Assembly: GCA_018666235.1 (NCBI GenBank) | Contig: JABJAB010000047.1 | Location: forward strand, 1 to 28,850 | Reading direction: 5' to 3' | From: Ilumatobacter sp. | GTDB taxonomy: Bacteria > Actinomycetota > Acidimicrobiia > Acidimicrobiales > Ilumatobacteraceae | DNA length: 28,850 nucleotides | Shown: positions 1 through 7,847 of the stretch, piece by piece | Numbering within the stretch: position 1 is the first letter of the stretch | Layout of the letters: each line of letters begins with the position of its first letter | Program-made: the position numbers and the translations under genes | The notes under the pieces: model-generated | The model's input: the letters and a program-made list of their open reading frames with translations, nothing else | The model's database searches: none | What the model was told of the DNA's origin: nothing

Positions 1-73
1 ACTGTTAGAAGAAAAAACGGATCAAATCGATGCGCGGGTGCGGCTACCCCGCGATGCAACCCAACTCGCGCCC

Positions 74-238
74 TCAGCCAGTGATGTCGCGTTGACGGAA
101 TGTGACGAGCGAGATAGCGGTAGCTGCGATGCCGTAGAGCACCGTGAGCCCGAGCGCGAGCGACCAATCGAGGTTGGGCGATCCTCCTCCGGCGAGCGCG
201 CTGAGTGTGCCACCGGGGAGATAGTCGGTGCCGAATGA
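74..238 (-). pseudogene. C-terminal remnant of an ABC-2-type transporter permease
   Basis: The minus-strand frame ending at 74-76 encodes about 50 residues that read like the end of an ABC-2-type permease: a Leu-Pro-Gly-Gly segment, an Ala/Gly-rich stretch, one hydrophobic helix (around LALGLTVLYGIAATAISLV) and the polar tail TFRQRDITG. The resemblance stops at about position 238. The residues further upstream in this frame are basic and unlike a membrane protein, and no start codon or rest of the permease is present. It therefore looks like a decayed gene end. The family assignment is from memory of how such permeases end, so it is tentative. Confidence 0.35.
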
Positions 239-471
239 GGGCGCTGGGAAAGTCCGTCTCGGCTTGCGACTCTTGTGCGGATTCGAGAGCGTAGCCAACC
301 GGTCAGAAACGTCGCAGTCAAGCTTTACCCGAACTGCATGTTCTCGCGTCGGAGGACTGAAGGACTCAATTCCGTGCCATCCATTGGCGACTCATCGGTT
401 GGTTAAGGCGATCAGTATTCAAGGAGAGACATCAGCGATCTCACCTCACGACGGTTGAACTCGCCAACTGA
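239..471. other. Non-coding stretch before the acyltransferase
   Basis: No open frame here has protein-like composition. It must hold the acyltransferase promoter, but I cannot point to a clear -10 box or Shine-Dalgarno sequence. Base composition is more mixed than in the core part of the window, in keeping with an accessory boundary. Confidence 0.4.
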
Positions 472-2655
472 TTGAGAACAGTGCTGGCAATTCAAGATTG
501 GGCTCCAGTCGGCGTGCCTGCACAAGTACAGTCGTCGTCCATTAGCTCCGTCTCGACTGTAACCACTCGCTCCGTAACGCCACCATCAGATCAATCCACC
601 CGACTCTCAAGCCTCGACGGAATTCGTGCCGTTGCCGTCTTGGTCGTCGTGGCGTTTCACGTAGGTCTGGCGAGAGCCTCCGGTGGTTTCATCGGGGTTG
701 ACATATTTTTCGTGTTATCTGGCTTCTTGATCACCGGACTCCTGGTTCGCGAGGCGAAGGGCACGGGGAAAATCTCCTTGGTGGGGTTCTGGTTCCGACG
801 CGCTCGTCGGCTCGTCCCAGCAGCGTTGTTGACGATCGTCGTTAGCGCCGTCTTATTCAGTTTTTTATCCTCAGTTCCTGAGCGCACCGCGGCGCTTACC
901 GATGGGCAGGCGGCCACGCTGTGGTACGCCAACTGGCACTTCATCGGGCAGGCGCAGGACTACTTCGCGGCCGAAATCGATACCAGCCCATTCCTTCACT
1001 TTTGGTCGCTGTCGATTGAGGAACAGTTCTATGCGGTGTGGCCGCTCATGGTGTTCGCAGCCGTCAGCGTTCGCTGGATTCGCCAGGCGTTGGGCAACAC
1101 CTGGGTGATCGTTGCCGTACCGCTCGTCGCCGCGATGTACGCGATGTTGCGGGCCGCCAGCGATCCAACACGCTCGTACCTCGCAACCGATACGCGTGTT
1201 TACCAACTGCTTGCGGGTGCAGCTCTAGCGATCATTCTTGGGCGTACGAAGCGCACTGACCGGAGCCAACTTTCGAAAGTCCCAGACCAGTTCGGCGGGC
1301 TGCGATCAGTAACAAGCTATGCCGTGCTCGCCGCCGCTCTCGGCGCGCTCATTTGGGTTGTTACCGTGCAGGGCCTAAGCGCACAGAGTCGAGGGCTCAT
1401 CGCAACAGCCCTCACGCTCTTGTTGCTCAGTTTGCTTGCCCCCGAGTCTCCGCTCTACCGCCCAGGTTCACCCCTTGAGCGGACCCTTTCGGTTACTCCC
1501 CTCGTGCTGGTTGGACGGATCTCCTACGGCATCTATTTGTGGCACTGGCCAATCGTGGTGCTGCTGACCCGCACGTTCGACGTTGGCCAAATCACGCTGC
1601 TTTGCTTCACGGTGGCGGCTTCGGTTGCGTGCGCCAGCGCGAGCTGGATGTTCGTGGAACAACCGATCCAAGCATGGTCGAGCCGTATCGAGAAGCCACG
1701 AATTGAACTTCTTGCAGTGCTGTCCACCATTGTCGCTTCTCTTGCAGTTGCGCTTCTTCTACTCCCACTCGCCCTCTCTGACCGCATACCCCTCTTGCAA
1801 GCAACTCAGCGCCCAGGCTTTTCGAACACGGAAGGCCAAGCTCGAGAGATAGCTCAAGTCCCCATCCCCGGGAACTTCGGCCGAACAGGAACGACTCCGT
1901 TCGAGATCGGCGAGACGTGTATAAACACCACTGACCTGTCAAATGGGTGCGCCACTATCGTCAACGGGTCTGAGGTAGTACTGCTGTTCGGAGATAGTCA
2001 TGCTGGCGACCTGATTTCAGCGTTCTCGATGCTCGCAGAAGCAGAGGGCTTCACCCTCCACAGCGTGGTCACTGCCGGTTGCCCGTGGCAGCGATCGCTT
2101 GCCTACGTCAATTTCGACACGCCAACATGTCAGAACGTTCAGGACTCCGTCTACGAGGGGCTCGTTGATCAGGTTCGGCCGGATCGCATCGTCGTGATCT
2201 CACATCCGTATGGCGACCCAAACTTCGAAGTGCGCGCTCGCGGGACCGATGACACCGCACTGGAGATCCCGGGTGCTGAATTCGCTGCGAGGACATCTCA
2301 GGCAACCCAGGAACTCGCTAGGTACGGCGGAAGCGTCACCATTATTGAGCCGCGCCCCAGTTCGCCGTTCGATGCAGTGAACTGTTTGGCCGCTGTGGAC
2401 TGGATCGATGAGTGCGCGTTCATTGCTACGACAGCGTCGTTGGACGAGTCATTCGCTCTCCGCGAAGTTGCGGAAGGTTTGCCAGGTGTGGCCACTGTCA
2501 GTATCGATGATCTCGTCTGCCCTCGATACCCCCTATGCGATCCGATAATCGGCGGCACGCTGGTTCGTTACGACTCCGACCATCTGTACGCCGGATTCGC
2601 GCAGAGGATCGCCGTCGAACTCTGGGCGCGGGTCACATCTGAAGCCGCAGACTGA
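472..2655 (+). CDS. Membrane O-acyltransferase (acyltransferase 3 family) with C-terminal SGNH domain
   Basis: This is a 727-residue OafA/YrhL-type protein, expected to O-acylate a cell-surface polysaccharide or glycolipid. The acyltransferase-3 domain begins near residue 44 (LSSLDGIRAVAVL). It carries the key histidine H63 in AFHVG and the GVDIFFVLSGFLIT segment, followed by roughly ten membrane helices to about residue 430. The C-terminal half is an extracytoplasmic SGNH hydrolase-like domain with nucleophile motif GDSH (S509) and a late D701-S-D-H704 triad motif. A full-length fusion of these two domains is the usual architecture of the family. The start is uncertain: TTG at 472 is the furthest upstream, GTG at 481 is an alternative, and neither has a clear ribosome site. 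Codon use is more AT-tolerant than in the core genes to the right, suggesting an accessory origin. The acceptor substrate cannot be told. Confidence 0.9.
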   Translation: MRTVLAIQDWAPVGVPAQVQSSSISSVSTVTTRSVTPPSDQSTRLSSLDGIRAVAVLVVVAFHVGLARASGGFIGVDIFFVLSGFLITGLLVREAKGTGKISLVGFWFRRARRLVPAALLTIVVSAVLFSFLSSVPERTAALTDGQAATLWYANWHFIGQAQDYFAAEIDTSPFLHFWSLSIEEQFYAVWPLMVFAAVSVRWIRQALGNTWVIVAVPLVAAMYAMLRAASDPTRSYLATDTRVYQLLAGAALAIILGRTKRTDRSQLSKVPDQFGGLRSVTSYAVLAAALGALIWVVTVQGLSAQSRGLIATALTLLLLSLLAPESPLYRPGSPLERTLSVTPLVLVGRISYGIYLWHWPIVVLLTRTFDVGQITLLCFTVAASVACASASWMFVEQPIQAWSSRIEKPRIELLAVLSTIVASLAVALLLLPLALSDRIPLLQATQRPGFSNTEGQAREIAQVPIPGNFGRTGTTPFEIGETCINTTDLSNGCATIVNGSEVVLLFGDSHAGDLISAFSMLAEAEGFTLHSVVTAGCPWQRSLAYVNFDTPTCQNVQDSVYEGLVDQVRPDRIVVISHPYGDPNFEVRARGTDDTALEIPGAEFAARTSQATQELARYGGSVTIIEPRPSSPFDAVNCLAAVDWIDECAFIATTASLDESFALREVAEGLPGVATVSIDDLVCPRYPLCDPIIGGTLVRYDSDHLYAGFAQRIAVELWARVTSEAAD

Positions 2656-3094
2656 CCAGTTGGAAATCTGCAGGAACGAGGAGCGCCTCTATCTTCCGAT
2701 CCGACCTCGGTCCAGTACGGATTCTTCCCGACACGGCACCACCATGCTGCCGACAAAAGCAACAATGAAGTGAGCCACGCTGGCATGCTCTGCCGCATAC
2801 AACGCCGCCTTCGAAATACTTAACGCCACCTGCACCTGACCCTGGAAGCAAGACCTGGCTGCCTGACGCCGCTCTCAGTAGCTGAAGTGCAGCCAGGCAT
2901 CGGTCATCCCATCTTGTCGAGGGCGCTCAACCCGTCCGAGATCGGCACGTACGGGAGCGATCAGAGGCGCGAGATCACTCATGGTGATGTGCGGCTTGAT
3001 CACCACACCAACTCCCTTGTGATTCATGCATCCACACCCGCCGAGAAAACCCACACCCCGTATGGGCGGGACCCTTTGCTTCTAAGATCCCATC
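2656..3094. other. 440-bp region without a convincing gene
   Basis: I see no well-supported gene. A 50-codon minus-strand frame runs from ATG 3027 to a stop at 2875 (ends GMTDAWLHFSY). Further left on the same strand, a stretch near 2715-2815 could read as a hydrophobic piece (AEHASVAHFIVAFVGSMVV) without a start. Both could be relics of lost genes or chance. The right end holds the tadA promoter, with TAAGAT at 3083-3088. Confidence 0.4.
3083..3094 (+). promoter_or_regulatory. -10 box of tadA, leaderless arrangement
   Basis: TAAGAT (3083-3088) is followed by six bases and then the ATG at 3095. A -10 box at this distance places the transcription start at the start codon itself. No Shine-Dalgarno sequence precedes the ATG. 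No good -35 was recognised. Confidence 0.5.
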
Positions 3095-3595
3095 ATGTCC
3101 GCACCGTCCGGCGACACCGATGCCATCTCCTCAGGTGGATCGTGTGCGCCGCACGATGTGTGGATGCTCCTCGCGATCGAGCAGGCCGAGGCGGCGCAAC
3201 GCCACGACGACGTGCCTGTCGGTGCGGTCGTTGTCCACCAGGGGCAGGCGATCGCGGCACGGCACAATGAGCGCGAACTGACCGGAGACCCGGTCGCGCA
3301 CGCCGAGGTGCTCGCAATGCAGGACGCTGCAACGCAGATCGGTTCCTGGCGCCTCCACGAGTGCACGCTGTACGTGACGCTCGAGCCGTGCGCTATGTGC
3401 GCAGGCGCAATGGTCAACGCCCGTCTCGAACGTGTGGTCTACGGGGCGACCGATCCGAAGGCCGGTGCCGCTAACAGCCACTTCCACCTGCTCGACGGTG
3501 CGACCCTCAACCATCGCGTCGACGTCGTCGTGGGCGTTGAGGCTGAACGCTGTGGCGAACTACTCCGTACGTTCTTCCGCGCCCGTCGTTCCTGA
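3095..3595 (+). CDS. tadA: tRNA-specific adenosine deaminase TadA
   Basis: TadA converts A34 to inosine in the anticodon of tRNA-Arg(ACG), letting one tRNA read CGU, CGC and CGA. The 166-residue product has the zinc-dependent cytidine/deoxycytidylate deaminase fold. H69-A-E71 supplies a zinc ligand and the proton-shuttling glutamate, and P98-C99-A-M-C102 supplies the two cysteine ligands. The C-terminal part (HLLDGATLNHRVDVV, then a basic end) matches the bacterial TadA pattern. An N-terminal extension of about 20 residues is unremarkable. The start is ATG 3095, directly after a -10 box, so the mRNA is probably leaderless. The gene stands alone and converges on the minus-strand GTPase operon. 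Its only known bacterial tRNA substrate, tRNA-Arg(ACG), is also encoded in this window at 15494-15569. Confidence 0.93.
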   Translation: MSAPSGDTDAISSGGSCAPHDVWMLLAIEQAEAAQRHDDVPVGAVVVHQGQAIAARHNERELTGDPVAHAEVLAMQDAATQIGSWRLHECTLYVTLEPCAMCAGAMVNARLERVVYGATDPKAGAANSHFHLLDGATLNHRVDVVVGVEAERCGELLRTFFRARRS

Positions 3596-3634
3596 CGTGG
3601 CGACGCTCTGCGGCGGCCGCCATGGCGTCTGGTG

Positions 3635-4888
3635 TCACTTGCGGCGGAGGCTGCCAATGAGACGCTGGAGCGCACCAGAGCGATCGTTGGTGCTGCCGCC
3701 GGGGACTTCGTCGACAACTACGTCACCTGCAACAGCTGCAGTGACCTCATCATGCCCTGCTCGGGCATAGATGGCTTCGGCACTGTCATCCATCGTCGGT
3801 GGAGGGAATCCATCGAACGCTGACGGCGCAGTCTCAACAACCGGTGGAAGAACAGAAGTTGCCACAGCAGGGACCGGAACCACGACGACGGGTTCCGCCA
3901 CCGTATCGACGGCATCGAACTGCAGCGGCGCGATCGGCTCAACGGGCAGGAGATCAGCGACTGCAACAGGGGCCGCCGGAGCGGGCGCCGACGACGCTGA
4001 CTCGATGGCGTCGAGCGCACGGCGCACGGCATCAACGACCTCTTCAGGTTGGTGATCCTCAGGCAGATTGTCGTCCGTCACCACCAGCGTGGGCAGTTCG
4101 AAGCTTAAGGAAACGGGAGCCGGTGCGGGCGCTGATGGAACGACGTCTTCTACCGGCGACGCATCCGCCACCGATGCGGCCACTTGGGCATCGAGCATCG
4201 ACTGCACCATCGATTCGTCAAAGGGGAGCTGGCGCTCGGGCACATCGAGCAGGTCGTCGCCCAGCGACTCGTCCCATTCGATGTGCACGCCGTCGTCGAC
4301 GTGATCGGGCAGATCAGCCAGGTCAGGCTGCTCACTCGTGATCGACGTGTCGATCTGGGTGACTTCGTTGACCGGGACCCGTTGCACAAGGACTTCGTGT
4401 CGGTGATCGGACGGGCCAACGAACCACCGGTGGACGCCAGAGGCGTGGTGGCGGTAGGCCGTCAGGGTGATCGAACTCGTGACGGTGTTGGCAAGCAAGG
4501 TCACCACGTCGTCGGTCGCAAGTTCGACAACGACCATCACCGCGTCACGGTCAACAGACGCATCACGATCGAACAGCCGGCCAAGATTCTCGACGTCCCC
4601 AATCCGAATGACCCCACGTTCAATCTGCATCGGAGTAACCACGTCAGCATCGATAAGTCGCTCGCAAATCGACGGGCCGCCGGCCCGGACCGCGTAGTAC
4701 GCGTGGCCACTGTCGAGGTACACGCTGACGCTCGGCTGTGACTGGAAAATGATCTCGCCCGTGAATTGCTGGGCTCGCGCCGTGTCGAGCACGCGCCATC
4801 CTGCGTGCTCGCCGTCGGCAGCCAACGCGTCAAGGGTGGCGGGCGCCATCCCAGCGCCGCCCGTTGGAGTGTTGATCGGTGAGGACAT
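3635..4888 (-). CDS. DUF4388-like (PATAN-like) effector with long Ala/Pro/Val linker and basic tail
   Basis: The third gene of the GTPase operon encodes 417 residues. Residues about 28-155 look like a DUF4388/PATAN domain: a short helical start (GWRVLDTARAQQFTGEIIF), a YLDSGHAYYAVRAGG turn and an ERGVIRIGDVENLGRLF segment. The middle, about 160-240, is acidic. Residues about 240-400 are low complexity, rich in Ala, Pro, Val, Asp and Glu. The last 13 residues (GALQRLIGSLRRK) form a short basic, potentially amphipathic helix. ATG 4888 is chosen because it begins one base after the GTPase stop; the frame stays open upstream, but that part only shadows the GTPase. DUF4388 domains are often found with Ras-like GTPases, roadblock proteins or response regulators, so an output or scaffold role for the GTPase is inferred. 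The domain call is by pattern only. Confidence 0.75.
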   Translation of the reverse strand: MSSPINTPTGGAGMAPATLDALAADGEHAGWRVLDTARAQQFTGEIIFQSQPSVSVYLDSGHAYYAVRAGGPSICERLIDADVVTPMQIERGVIRIGDVENLGRLFDRDASVDRDAVMVVVELATDDVVTLLANTVTSSITLTAYRHHASGVHRWFVGPSDHRHEVLVQRVPVNEVTQIDTSITSEQPDLADLPDHVDDGVHIEWDESLGDDLLDVPERQLPFDESMVQSMLDAQVAASVADASPVEDVVPSAPAPAPVSLSFELPTLVVTDDNLPEDHQPEEVVDAVRRALDAIESASSAPAPAAPVAVADLLPVEPIAPLQFDAVDTVAEPVVVVPVPAVATSVLPPVVETAPSAFDGFPPPTMDDSAEAIYARAGHDEVTAAVAGDVVVDEVPGGSTNDRSGALQRLIGSLRRK

Positions 4889-4889
4889 G

Positions 4890-5459
4890 TCAGGCCACCC
4901 CGGCGCCGCTCGCCACGAGCGCGTTGGATTCAACGTGAGTGAGAAGCGTGACCAAAATCTCGACGACAACTTCTCGACCGGAATCGGCGTCGTTGAGTTG
5001 GCAGGGAACCACTGGTTGGCTGTCCGCCGCACCAAGTGACCGAGCAATACGCCGAGCAGCCTGGAGATCGTCGCATCGATTGACCGCGATGACGGCCGGC
5101 ACTTGCAGGTCGGCGAGCAACGACCGGAGTTCGACGCCGGCCGGCGCGTGAGTCGCCGGCGCTTCGGCATCGAGAACGAACGCAACGATGTCAACGTCGC
5201 CCTTCAGAATGTTTGTCATGAACCGGAACCGAGGCTGACCCGGGGTGCCGAACAACAGCAGCCGAACGTCATTGTCGTCGATGGCATACGTACCGAAGTC
5301 CATTGCGACCGTGGTGTGCGCCTTCACCGCCGACTCGTCACCGCTGGTGACGACATCGGTTGAGATGACCTCGGTCTGGGACACCGATTGGATCAACGAG
5401 GTCTTTCCAGCTGCGTACGGCCCTGTGACGAGGATTTTGAACGTATGGTCCGACATCAT
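4890..5459 (-). CDS. Small Ras-like GTPase of the CvnD/MglA-like bacterial group
   Basis: The 189-residue protein has the GTPase motifs in order: P-loop GPYAAGKT at residues 13-20 (K19), a switch-I threonine in KAHTTVAMDFG (about 46-56), the G3-region LFGTPGQ (69-75) and the base-specifying N127-R-C-D130. The G3 aspartate of Ras (DTAGQ) is replaced by glycine, as I recall is usual in the actinobacterial conservon GTPases. The start overlaps the roadblock stop in ATGATG: ATG 5459 gives a 4-base overlap and ATG 5456 is also possible. This indicates translational coupling. Roadblock proteins act as regulators or GAPs of such GTPases in the MglA/MglB system, so the upstream gene is the likely partner. 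No sensor kinase or DUF742 gene, as in Streptomyces conservons, lies alongside. Confidence 0.9.
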   Translation of the reverse strand: MMSDHTFKILVTGPYAAGKTSLIQSVSQTEVISTDVVTSGDESAVKAHTTVAMDFGTYAIDDNDVRLLLFGTPGQPRFRFMTNILKGDVDIVAFVLDAEAPATHAPAGVELRSLLADLQVPAVIAVNRCDDLQAARRIARSLGAADSQPVVPCQLNDADSGREVVVEILVTLLTHVESNALVASGAGVA

Positions 5460-5923
5460 TGATCGCCGGCGAGCCAGTAGGCCTTGGCCTGTACGAACTG
5501 ACGCATCGATTGCTGATCGACACGGCGCGTCGTCAGCAGGGCAAGCACGCGTTTCGAACCGAGTGGCCAGAGCAGCAAGAGGCCTTCGTCGTGGTCGATG
5601 ACCAACTGGCGAAGCTCGGAGCCGCCGCCCATGGCAGCCAACTGGTGGGCAAGGCCCATACCCGCAGCAAGAACGGCTGCATGCGCCGCCGAGTTCGGCA
5701 TTCCTGCGCTCCGAGCCACCGCGAAACCGTCGACCGAGGCGAGGAGCGCTCCGTTGACGCCATCAACTGCAGACGTCATCTCGTCCAGAATGATCGCGAG
5801 TGGGGGCGTCGCGGACGCTCCGTCAACGATTGCTACGGGCGGAGGGGCGAGCGGTGTCGTTGCTGGGGGCGTCGCGCCGCCTGCAGCAGGGGCAACCGGC
5901 ACCATTGGAATCCGCTGATTCAT
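5456..5923 (-). CDS. Roadblock/LC7-domain protein, first gene of GTPase operon
   Basis: The 155-residue product begins with about 40 Pro/Ala-rich residues and continues with a roadblock/LC7 (MglB-like) domain: a first helix (AIILDEMTSAVDGVNGALLA), strand SVDGFAVARSAG, a helix through HAAVLAAGMGLAHQLAAM, and the strands LRQLVIDHDEGLLLLWPL and RVLALLTT. The start is ATG 5923. It is preceded by a good Shine-Dalgarno sequence (aagggggtgg, about ten bases upstream), whereas the frame's earlier ATG at 5965 has none. The stop overlaps the GTPase start. Roadblock homodimers typically bind small GTPases and modulate their cycle or location. In this operon it presumably pairs with the next gene. It is one of few genes in the window with a strong ribosome site. 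Confidence 0.85.
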   Translation of the reverse strand: MNQRIPMVPVAPAAGGATPPATTPLAPPPVAIVDGASATPPLAIILDEMTSAVDGVNGALLASVDGFAVARSAGMPNSAAHAAVLAAGMGLAHQLAAMGGGSELRQLVIDHDEGLLLLWPLGSKRVLALLTTRRVDQQSMRQFVQAKAYWLAGDQ

Positions 5924-6093
5924 CTGTGCGCCACCCCCTTCATTTCTCGTCTTGACCGAATCCATACATTGCTATCGGTCCAAAGCGATCGGAGCTTGAA
6001 CAGGGGTGTCACCGCATCGCGCCCTGAACGTCGCGCGCCCACCGTCCGCTGTTCATCTGGCTTCGTGACCGCCCAGGACGCCGTTTTTCACGC

Positions 6094-6106
6094 TAGCGTG
6101 CATTTC
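6094..6106 (+). promoter_or_regulatory. -10 box placed for initiation at tRNA-Ser(CGA) base 1
   Basis: TAGCGT (6094-6099) followed by seven bases reaches the first base of the mature tRNA at 6107. A -10 box at this spacing predicts transcription starting at, or one base before, the mature 5' end. The -35 was not recognised. Confidence 0.4.
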
Positions 6107-6197
6107 GGAAGGCTGCCAGAGCGGACGAATGGGACGGCCTCGAAAGCCGTTGAAGTCTTTCAGGCTTCCGTGGGTTCGAATCCCACGCCTTCCGCCA
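6107..6197 (+). tRNA. tRNA-Ser(CGA)
   Basis: This is a 91-base type II tRNA including encoded CCA. The acceptor stem GGAAGGC pairs with GCCTTCC (6187-6193), followed by discriminator G and CCA. The anticodon stem ACGGC/GCCGT encloses loop CTCGAAA with anticodon CGA, which reads UCG. The long variable arm and the TTCGAAT T-loop are typical of serine tRNAs. A hairpin terminator follows at 6204. Confidence 0.95.
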
Positions 6198-6203
6198 GTA
6201 ACA

Positions 6204-6242
6204 ACACCCTCGGGCTCCGGCTCGGGGGTGTCGTTCGTTTTC
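6204..6242 (+). terminator. Intrinsic terminator after tRNA-Ser(CGA)
   Basis: A 12-base-pair stem (6204-6215 with 6220-6231, two G-T pairs) closes a TCCG loop and is followed by a T-rich tract tcgttcgttttc. It starts seven bases after the tRNA CCA end. It lies just before the convergent peptidase stop and may serve both directions. Confidence 0.75.
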
Positions 6243-6245
6243 GGG

Positions 6246-7805
6246 TCAGTCGCAGATGGTTTCGTTCTCGGGCGCTTCGAGTTGCACGAGGTAGTCATGG
6301 ATCACATCGTCGATGCAGTCGTTCACGCCATACCCGGTGTGCTGGTTTGCCGCGACCACTACGAGGCGACCGTCTTCAAGCGCAGCAGCCATCTTGCGGC
6401 TGCTGTCGAGTGGTGTACTCGGATCGCCAGTCGTGCCGACAACGACAATTGGCCCAGCGCCAATGCCCGTGATTTCAATCCGTGGGTCAATCGATTCGGG
6501 AAAGAACGAACACGAGTAGGAACCGGTGGAATACGGGAAGAGCCGAGGTGCCGCTCCGATCAGTTGTTCTGCGTCGGCGTCGGCCTCTTCGATCGTGGGG
6601 CGATCAGGGTCGTCCGCACACGAGATGGCCTGGAACGATTCGAGCAGGTTGCTGTAGCTGCCATCAGAACGGCGTTGGTAGTACCCGTCCTGCAAGGCCA
6701 GCAAGCCGTCGCCATTACCGTTCGCAGCATCGTCGAGCGACTCCTCGAGCGTCGGCCAGAACTGATCGGAGTACATCGCGCGCACCACGCCGGTCACGGC
6801 GACGCCGAGACTGATGTCGGCGCGGCCCTCCGGTCCTGCCAAGGGAGACTCGTCCAACGTGGCGAACAGCTCGTCGAAGGCACCTTCGGCGTCGCCATCG
6901 TTGTGGAACGCACACGAACTCTCTGCGCTGCACTCGGCAAGAAACGTGTTCAACGCAGCCTCGAAGCCAACCCACTGCTGCCGGGTTGCCTCGATGCTGT
7001 CTGCGTTCGGGTCGGACGCGCCGTCGAACACCGCGGCGCGCACGGTGGTCGGATACATCGTGGCCCACACGGCTCCGAGCTCGCTGCCGTAGCTGAACCC
7101 GAAATACGACGCCTGTTCCTCACCGAGCGCCTGGCGGATGGCATCCATGTCGCGAGCTGAGTTGTTCGTGCCGATGTACTGCAGCGGCCGACCCACGCGA
7201 TCGATGCAGCGCTGTGCGAACTCCTCAGCAAGGTCGACCAATTCGTTCTTCTCGTCGTCGTTATCGGGCGTGATGTCACCGGTGGCGTAGAAACGGTCGT
7301 ATTCGTCATCATCAACGCAGTCGACCGCTCCGTCGCTGATTCCGGTACCGCGCGGGTCCCAGGCAATGACATCGAATCGCTTTGTCAAGGCAGGTTCAAA
7401 CCAGGTGGTGGCGTTGATTGCCATCGAGCTGGCGGGTGACCCCGGCCCGCCATTGTTGACCAACATGATCCCGACGCGGTCGCCGTCAGCGCGGTGCCGC
7501 GCGACATAGAGGTCGATCGTCTCGCCCTGCGGGTCGGCGTAGTCGAGCGGCACAGTCAGGCGGCCGGCGTCAACACGCCCTGCCGTCTGTTCCCAGACAA
7601 TCTCGTAGTCAAGCGGTTCAGGCGGCAACGTGCTGGGCGGCAACGTGTCGCCCGCCTCCACAGTTGTCGGTGGCGTCACGGTCGTCGTTGTGGTCGCTGG
7701 GACCGACGTGATCTCGCGAGTCTTCGGCGCAGGCGCAGCATCAGAAGCCGTGCACGCCCCAACCAGGAGTGCCCATCCGATCACGGCAGGAACAACACGA
7801 CGCAT
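6246..7805 (-). CDS. Secreted alpha/beta-hydrolase peptidase lipoprotein (tripeptidyl aminopeptidase type)
   Basis: The 519-residue protein belongs to the alpha/beta-hydrolase family of actinobacterial tripeptidyl/prolyl aminopeptidases (SlpD/E-like), which trim peptides outside the cell. The signal peptide ends in a lipobox LVGAC with lipid-carrying C18. A Thr/Pro-rich spacer (about 19-66) leads to the catalytic domain, with the oxyanion region NNGGPGSP (117-124), nucleophile elbow GFSYGS (S238), acid in GDPSTPLD (D461) and H489 in NQHTGYG, the last two in the TAP-like C-terminal part. ATG 7805 is preferred because a TACGCT box lies eight bases upstream. ATG 7811 is possible, but it falls too close to that box. 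The frame stays open much further upstream, but that part runs antisense through the exporter gene. Substrate is inferred from family only. Confidence 0.88.
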   Translation of the reverse strand: MRRVVPAVIGWALLVGACTASDAAPAPKTREITSVPATTTTTVTPPTTVEAGDTLPPSTLPPEPLDYEIVWEQTAGRVDAGRLTVPLDYADPQGETIDLYVARHRADGDRVGIMLVNNGGPGSPASSMAINATTWFEPALTKRFDVIAWDPRGTGISDGAVDCVDDDEYDRFYATGDITPDNDDEKNELVDLAEEFAQRCIDRVGRPLQYIGTNNSARDMDAIRQALGEEQASYFGFSYGSELGAVWATMYPTTVRAAVFDGASDPNADSIEATRQQWVGFEAALNTFLAECSAESSCAFHNDGDAEGAFDELFATLDESPLAGPEGRADISLGVAVTGVVRAMYSDQFWPTLEESLDDAANGNGDGLLALQDGYYQRRSDGSYSNLLESFQAISCADDPDRPTIEEADADAEQLIGAAPRLFPYSTGSYSCSFFPESIDPRIEITGIGAGPIVVVGTTGDPSTPLDSSRKMAAALEDGRLVVVAANQHTGYGVNDCIDDVIHDYLVQLEAPENETICD

Positions 7806-7813
7806 CGCCATGC

Positions 7814-7840
7814 AGCGTACGGCCGGACACGTCGTAGCGT
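7814..7840. promoter_or_regulatory. Divergent -10 boxes of the peptidase and ABC exporter genes
   Basis: Only 42 bases separate the two start codons. Minus-strand TACGCT (7819-7814) lies eight bases from ATG 7805. Plus-strand TAGCGT (7835-7840) lies seven bases from ATG 7848. The two boxes are 15 bases apart, so each promoter's upstream contacts must lie inside or next to the opposite gene, and both transcripts would be leaderless. Confidence 0.45.
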
Positions 7841-7847
7841 TGCACCC

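Noticed and set aside
2875..3027. 50-codon minus-strand frame before tadA
   Set aside because: Plausible composition, but no ribosome site, no promoter and no recognised family; too short to support as a gene.
3600..3635. GC-rich inverted repeat between tadA and the DUF4388 gene ends as a terminator
   Set aside because: The pairing is broken and there is no T-tract on either strand; too weak to call.
4889..5194. N-terminal extension of the DUF4388-like protein through the GTPase gene
   Set aside because: The extension is Arg/Ser-rich shadow of the GTPase; ATG 4888 sits one base after the GTPase stop.
5459..6472. 337-codon plus-strand open frame
   Set aside because: It runs antisense through the roadblock gene and through tRNA-Ser(CGA) into the peptidase gene, and its composition is Arg/His/Ser-rich as expected for a shadow in GC-rich DNA.
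6129..7160. 343-codon plus-strand open frame
   Set aside because: It begins inside tRNA-Ser(CGA) and is antisense to the peptidase gene, whose catalytic motifs are intact.
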